Assembly: GCA_029260955.1 (NCBI GenBank)
Contig: JAJDCF010000048.1
Span: 1 to 8,943, forward strand
From: Patescibacteria group bacterium
GTDB taxonomy: Bacteria > Patescibacteriota > Gracilibacteria > UM-FILTER-43-11
Direction: 5' to 3'
Length of the DNA stretch: 8,943 bases
Below the pieces are notes generated by a model. It ran no database searches. It was not told the origin of the DNA and saw only the letters and a list, made by a program, of their open reading frames with translations. A program made the translations under genes and the position numbers. Shown here piece by piece: positions 6,776 through 8,943 of this stretch; position 1 is the first letter of the stretch; each line of letters begins with the position of its first letter.

Positions 6776-7698
6776 AAACGCTCTGCAGCCCTCAGTTTCG
6801 CACTACGCGAGCGAGGGTTGTGAGAAACCTCAATACCATCGGGTATTATAGGCTTTCTCGTTAAGATATAAAGCTTTTTCTGGAAATTACATTGACAGAT
6901 TGGCAATTCCTTGGGGCAAATACAGTTCCGGGTTTGGTCCCGAAAGAAGTTTTTAACAATGCGATCTTCGAGGGAATGGTAAGAAATAACGACCAAACGG
7001 CCCCCTTTCTTCAGCAACTTTAGGGCTTGTTCAAGTACTTTCTCAAGAACTTCAAGCTCTCGGTTTACATAAATCCGTAAGGCCTGAAAAGTTTGCGTGG
7101 CCGGGTGAATCTTGGATTTACCTTTGAGCGCCTTGCCGATTACCTCGGCGAGCTGAGTGGTGGTCTGAATGCGAGATTTTTTTCGAGCTTGCACAATGAC
7201 TCTGGCAATCAGGCGGCTTTTTCGCTCATCGCCGTAATGGAAGATAATATCGGCCAAATCCTTTTCGGAAGTCGAGTTCACAACCATTTCGGCCGTGAGT
7301 TTCTGACGCTTGTCGAATCTCATGTCCAGCGGGCCTTCCTTTTGAAAAGAAAAACCTCGCTCTGGATCATCAATATGTGGAGAAGAAAGTCCTAGATCTA
7401 GCAAAATGGCATTCGGTTCATAGCTATGCTTAGCTGCCTGCTCCGCTAGGTGCTCAAAGTTATCGTGAACAAAGGTGACCTGCTTTTCATATTTCTTCAG
7501 TCTCTTTTTGGCCTCTTCTAGGTTCCGTTCATCCTGATCAAAGGCCATCAATTTTCCCTTGGGTCCGATTTTCTTCAAAATCTCCAGGCTATGTCCGCCT
7601 AGACCAAGGGTTCCATCGATCACATGTTTATTTGCCTCAAGATTTAAAAGATCAAGCGTTTCGGAAAGTAGTACGGGAATATGGGTTTGTTCAGTCAT
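6772..7698 (-). CDS. rsmH: 16S rRNA (cytosine-1402 N4) methyltransferase RsmH
   Basis: Transfers a methyl group from S-adenosylmethionine to N4 of C1402 in 16S rRNA, in the decoding centre. The 308 residues match the family (~310). In order: HIPVLL (6-11), the SAM-binding loop DGTLGLGGHS (28-37), FDQD (53-56), LLDLGLSSPHID (99-110), RGFSF (114-118), GPLDMR (122-127), the substrate-side helical insert, ATQTFQALRIYVNREL (200-215), ISYHSLEDRIVK (238-249) and the closing NPRSRSAKLRAAER. A Cys cluster (C259, C261, C268, C270) common in many RsmH proteins is kept. It is the first gene of the leftward unit rsmH-ftsL-alr. The ATG at 7696-7698 fits the conserved N-terminus; no Shine-Dalgarno site precedes it and the predicted leader is ~120 bases. 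mraZ, its usual upstream neighbour, is absent. Confidence 0.97.
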   Translation of the reverse strand: MTEQTHIPVLLSETLDLLNLEANKHVIDGTLGLGGHSLEILKKIGPKGKLMAFDQDERNLEEAKKRLKKYEKQVTFVHDNFEHLAEQAAKHSYEPNAILLDLGLSSPHIDDPERGFSFQKEGPLDMRFDKRQKLTAEMVVNSTSEKDLADIIFHYGDERKSRLIARVIVQARKKSRIQTTTQLAEVIGKALKGKSKIHPATQTFQALRIYVNRELEVLEKVLEQALKLLKKGGRLVVISYHSLEDRIVKNFFRDQTRNCICPKELPICQCNFQKKLYILTRKPIIPDGIEVSHNPRSRSAKLRAAERL

Positions 7699-7711
7699 AA
7701 GTCAGAAGTCT

Positions 7712-7799
7712 AAAACACAAAAAGACGCTACTTAGAGGGGTAACGCCGTTTGAAAATGTTTGAAAAAGGGGCTAAAAACCATGTTTTATTTTGTGTTTT
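7712..7799. repeat. 11-bp inverted repeat in the rsmH leader
   Basis: AAAACACAAAA (7712-7722) is the exact reverse complement of TTTTGTGTTTT (7789-7799). Both arms lie inside the predicted untranslated leader of rsmH and would form an AU-rich stem around ~66 bases, which hold two GTTTGAAAA repeats. It may be a leader structure or chance in low-complexity AT-rich DNA. Confidence 0.4.
7748..7766. repeat. Tandem GTTTGAAAA repeats with 10-bp period
   Basis: GTTTGAAAA occurs at 7748-7756 and 7758-7766, one helical turn apart, about 50-70 bases upstream of rsmH. MraZ, the usual regulator of this locus, binds tandem TGGG-containing boxes of similar period in the same place. The motif differs here, so an operator role is only inferred from phasing and position. 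Confidence 0.4.
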
Positions 7800-7827
7800 T
7801 GATCGCTCGTTTTTGTTTTACATACTC

Positions 7828-7856
7828 AATTTAGAGTGTATACAAATTTTGGTCAA
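7828..7856 (-). promoter_or_regulatory. Candidate promoter for rsmH-ftsL-alr
   Basis: On the minus strand, TTGACC (7851-7856, 5/6) and TAAATT (7828-7833, 4/6) are spaced by exactly 17 bases. Transcription would start near 7821 and give a leader of ~120 bases. It diverges from the rightward promoter at 7898-7926, with about 40 bases between the two -35 boxes. Confidence 0.5.
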
Positions 7857-7868
7857 TAACAAATTTTG
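7842..7868. repeat. Direct repeat ACAAATTTTG spanning the leftward -35
   Basis: ACAAATTTTG occurs at 7842-7851 and 7859-7868, with starts 17 bases apart, and brackets the leftward -35 box (7851-7856). Each copy is nearly palindromic (ACAAA/TTTTG). The placement suits a repressor operator for the divergent promoters, but no regulator gene is nearby. Confidence 0.4.
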
Positions 7869-7897
7869 TGTTCAAGCCTTTTTAGAGTTAATTAGGG

Positions 7898-7926
7898 TTG
7901 ACATAATTATAAGAATATGGTATTGT
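7898..7926 (+). promoter_or_regulatory. Strong rightward extended -10 promoter
   Basis: A perfect TTGACA (7898-7903), a 17-base spacer and TATTGT (7921-7926, 4/6) with TGG immediately before it (7918-7920), an extended -10. This is the best promoter in the window. Transcription should begin near 7933 and run through CAAAACACAGGAAA into the GC-rich block. No start codon follows AGGAAA at a usable distance, so the gene it was built for appears to have been displaced. Confidence 0.7.
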
Positions 7927-7938
7927 AGCTCTACTGTC

Positions 7939-7960
7939 TGATCATTCAAAACACAGGAAA
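7939..7960. repeat. Left copy of the 22-bp direct repeat bounding the GC-rich block
   Basis: Twenty-two bases, 20 of them identical to 8922-8943; the last 14, CAAAACACAGGAAA, are exact. AGGAAA (7955-7960) looks like a Shine-Dalgarno site. Base composition changes sharply right after it. Confidence 0.8.
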
Positions 7961-8097
7961 TCGCTGAGGACACCAGTGTCCCGAGAGCTTCTATTCTGGA
8001 AGTTCAGGACCTGACATTGATTCCCCTCAGCGCTTTAGCGCTGGTGGCCACCAAACCCATCACCGACCGACAACCGAAACACGGAGTGTACTACACC
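7961..8097 (+). other. Untranslated leader of the lipoprotein gene with possible RNA fold
   Basis: No gene is seen in these 137 bases. CGCTGAGG (7962-7969) pairs with CCTCAGCG (8025-8032), enclosing two hairpins: GGACA-CCAG-TGTCC (7968-7981, sharing two bases with the outer stem) and GAGCTTC/GAAGTTC (7985-8005, one G-U pair, 7-base loop). A second stem, CAGCGC-TTTA-GCGCTG (8028-8043), uses the same bases as the 3' side of the outer stem, so the two are mutually exclusive. I recognise no known riboswitch or ribozyme. Confidence 0.35.
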
Positions 8098-8844
8098 ATG
8101 AAGACCCAACGAATGAACATCGCCCGCACCGCCGTCACCCTCTTCCTCTCCACCTGCTTCGCCTTCACCGTCGCCACCGGCCTCTCCGCCTGCGTCGTGC
8201 AGACCGAGACCACCGACGACTTCGACACCCCAACCAACACGGTCGAAGCCCCCGGCAGCTCGCACCACGAAATCGGCATGGCTGTCGACATCGACAACCT
8301 CGTCTGCCCCACGTACGTGGACGGCAGCTGCATGCGCACGGTCGATGGCAGCATCTGCTGGCTTCACCCCACCGCTGCCGAAACCTTCACCGAGCTCAAC
8401 GAGTCCATGGTGAACGACGGCAACGACGAGTTCGGAGCTTTCGAGTACTGCCACCGCGACGCGGACGAGCAGCAGGAGATCTTCGACGCCATCGAGTGCG
8501 AAGGGAACGACAACTGCGTCGCAGTCGAGCCCATGGTCATCGCCGCCAAGCCGGCTCCCAAGGCCGATCTCGAGGTGGGCTTGGACCACTACGGCGCGAC
8601 CTTCACCGTCGTCAACCAGTACCTCGACGTCATCATCAAGGACGCGCTCGTGGGCGACTGCCCCGTGCGAGAGTCGAACAGCTACAACGTGTGCGTGCTC
8701 AGCCTCCCGGTTGGTACCTACATCATCAAGTTCGGCTCCGTCGACGGCTACGAGAGCCCGGATGACGTCATCGTCGAGGTCACCGAGGACGGCAAAGCCG
8801 CCACCTACGGCAGCTACGCCGAGGAGGTCACCGCCGCCGAGTAG
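8098..8844 (+). CDS. Putative secreted lipoprotein with M15 peptidase-like metal motifs
   Basis: A 248-residue exported protein. Residues 1-31 are a lipoprotein signal peptide (basic MKTQRMNIAR, hydrophobic core, lipobox LSAC) with lipidated Cys32. After a short acidic linker, APGSSHHEIGMAVDI (51-65) fits the SxHxxGxAxD signature of M15/VanY D,D-carboxypeptidases (Ser55, His57, Gly60, Ala62, Asp64), and EYCH (116-119) fits their ExxH, so zinc ligands His57, Asp64 and His119 and base Glu116 could all be present. The upstream part of an M15 domain (~60-100 residues with the substrate-binding Arg) is missing, so activity is doubtful. Residues ~155-240 look like a beta-sandwich (LPVGTYIIKFGSVDGYESP), PEGA-like. 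Six or more Cys suggest disulphides. The ATG at 8098 has GGAG 11 bases upstream; an in-frame TTG at 8017 would put 27 residues before the signal peptide. Codon third positions are almost all G or C, unlike every neighbour. A myxobacterial-type donor is my guess. Confidence 0.8.
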   Translation: MKTQRMNIARTAVTLFLSTCFAFTVATGLSACVVQTETTDDFDTPTNTVEAPGSSHHEIGMAVDIDNLVCPTYVDGSCMRTVDGSICWLHPTAAETFTELNESMVNDGNDEFGAFEYCHRDADEQQEIFDAIECEGNDNCVAVEPMVIAAKPAPKADLEVGLDHYGATFTVVNQYLDVIIKDALVGDCPVRESNSYNVCVLSLPVGTYIIKFGSVDGYESPDDVIVEVTEDGKAATYGSYAEEVTAAE

Positions 8845-8862
8845 CGCAACGAGGGGAATCAT

Positions 8863-8902
8863 GCAGGCCGGATCCGTCGCCAACAAGCGACGCCCGGCCT
8901 GC
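8863..8902 (+). terminator. Hairpin after the lipoprotein gene, possible terminator
   Basis: Two nested perfect stems: GCAGGCCGG (8863-8871) with CCGGCCTGC (8894-8902), and CGTCGC (8875-8880) with GCGACG (8887-8892) around the loop CAACAA. It starts 18 bases after the stop. No T-run follows, only CCCTACTAAAT, so termination efficiency in an AT-rich host is uncertain; such hairpins are common gene ends in high-GC bacteria. Confidence 0.55.
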
Positions 8903-8914
8903 CCCTACTAAATA

Positions 8915-8920
8915 TATAAT
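8915..8920 (+). promoter_or_regulatory. Isolated -10 box before the right repeat
   Basis: A perfect TATAAT one base upstream of the right repeat copy. The matching -35 position (around 8892-8897) lies inside the GC-rich hairpin and does not resemble TTGACA. If this was once a native promoter, the island boundary has cut off its -35. Confidence 0.3.
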
Positions 8921-8921
8921 T

Positions 8922-8943
8922 TGATCTTACAAAACACAGGAAA
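8922..8943. repeat. Right copy of the 22-bp direct repeat, at the window end
   Basis: Matches 7939-7960 at 20 of 22 positions, with the 14-base core CAAAACACAGGAAA exact. AGGAAA (8938-8943) again looks like a ribosome binding site, so a gene probably starts just beyond the window. The repeat may extend further; the window ends here. Confidence 0.8.

Larger units (their letters stand above)
7961..8921 (+). other. GC-rich island with one lipoprotein gene, between direct repeats
   Basis: GC rises from ~30 % (a sampled line at 7801-7860) to ~55 % at 7961-8090 and 60-65 % inside the gene, then falls back to AT-rich DNA near 8908. The left composition break coincides with the end of the left repeat; at the right about 14 AT-rich bases precede the right repeat. 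The block holds a folded leader, one lipoprotein gene and a 3' hairpin, with no transposase, integrase or terminal inverted repeats. It is either transferred DNA from a high-GC donor or a chimeric assembly join. Confidence 0.7.

Noticed and set aside
7962..8032. tRNA or tRNA-like cloverleaf
   Set aside because: The ~71-base fold has a 7-base loop and an acceptor-like stem, but lacks the T at loop position 33, a TTCRA T-loop and a proper D-arm.
8017..8097. TTG-initiated N-terminal extension of the lipoprotein (27 residues)
   Set aside because: It would bury the signal peptide inside the protein; the ATG at 8098 with GGAG upstream gives a textbook lipoprotein signal.
8035..8886. Long open frame on the minus strand opposite the lipoprotein gene (283 codons)
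   Set aside because: It is a Val/Gly/Asp-rich low-complexity shadow produced by high-GC codons on the other strand. The plus-strand frame has a signal peptide, lipobox and conserved motifs.
7961..8921. Integron gene cassette with an attC site
   Set aside because: One gene with a 3' palindrome resembles a cassette, but I find neither GTTRRRY/RYYYAAC core sites at the boundaries nor an integrase.
7939..8943. Insertion sequence or transposon with target-site duplication
   Set aside because: There is no transposase, no terminal inverted repeats just inside the direct repeats, and 22 bp with two mismatches is atypical for a fresh target duplication.
1..8943. CRISPR array, retron, toxin-antitoxin or phage-defence genes
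   Set aside because: I looked for spaced repeats, reverse transcriptase and small paired ORFs and found none. The native genes are housekeeping functions.

Overview
The window suggests a bacterium with a small, compact, moderately AT-rich genome. Its native genes have about 37-47 % GC in the lines I counted, short intergenic gaps, stop-start overlaps and few Shine-Dalgarno sites. A Candidate Phyla Radiation / Patescibacteria-like lineage is a reasonable guess, but no marker in the window proves it. TGA is used as a real stop (rsmH), so a code that reads TGA as glycine is unlikely.

Layout. Bases 1-2301 (+) hold the C-terminal ~70 % of carbamoyl-phosphate synthase large subunit (CarB), cut by the window start. 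It converges on a block of minus-strand genes. Reading that block in its own direction, from right to left: rsmH (16S rRNA methyltransferase), a FtsL/DivIC-like division protein, alr (alanine racemase), a Glu/Leu/Phe/Val-type dehydrogenase (gdh), an unknown 260-residue acidic protein, a YqeY-family protein, and a tiny unknown ORF whose stop interlocks with the carB stop. rsmH-ftsL-alr is a tight unit and looks like a cut-down division/cell-wall cluster, with alr where ftsI usually sits and no mraZ. It supplies cell division and D-alanine for peptidoglycan. gdh and carB are nitrogen-handling functions that need not be co-regulated with it.

Bases 7699-7960 are an AT-rich divergent control region. 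One sigma70-like promoter drives rsmH leftward and a stronger, near-consensus extended -10 promoter points right. The region also holds several short repeats that could be operators.

The odd part is 7961-8943. At base 7961 the composition jumps abruptly from ~30 % to 55-65 % GC, and a single foreign-looking gene follows: a secreted lipoprotein with extreme G/C third positions. It carries the metal-ligand signature of M15 (VanY-type) D,D-carboxypeptidases on a shortened scaffold. The GC-rich block has a structured leader and a long perfect hairpin after the gene, and it is bracketed by a 22-bp direct repeat (20/22 identical) that looks like a native leader plus ribosome binding site. The right copy is exactly the last 22 bases of the window. 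Either a gene cassette from a high-GC bacterium has inserted between a promoter and its gene, or the assembly joined two genomes. The sequence alone cannot decide, and I consider the artefact slightly more likely.
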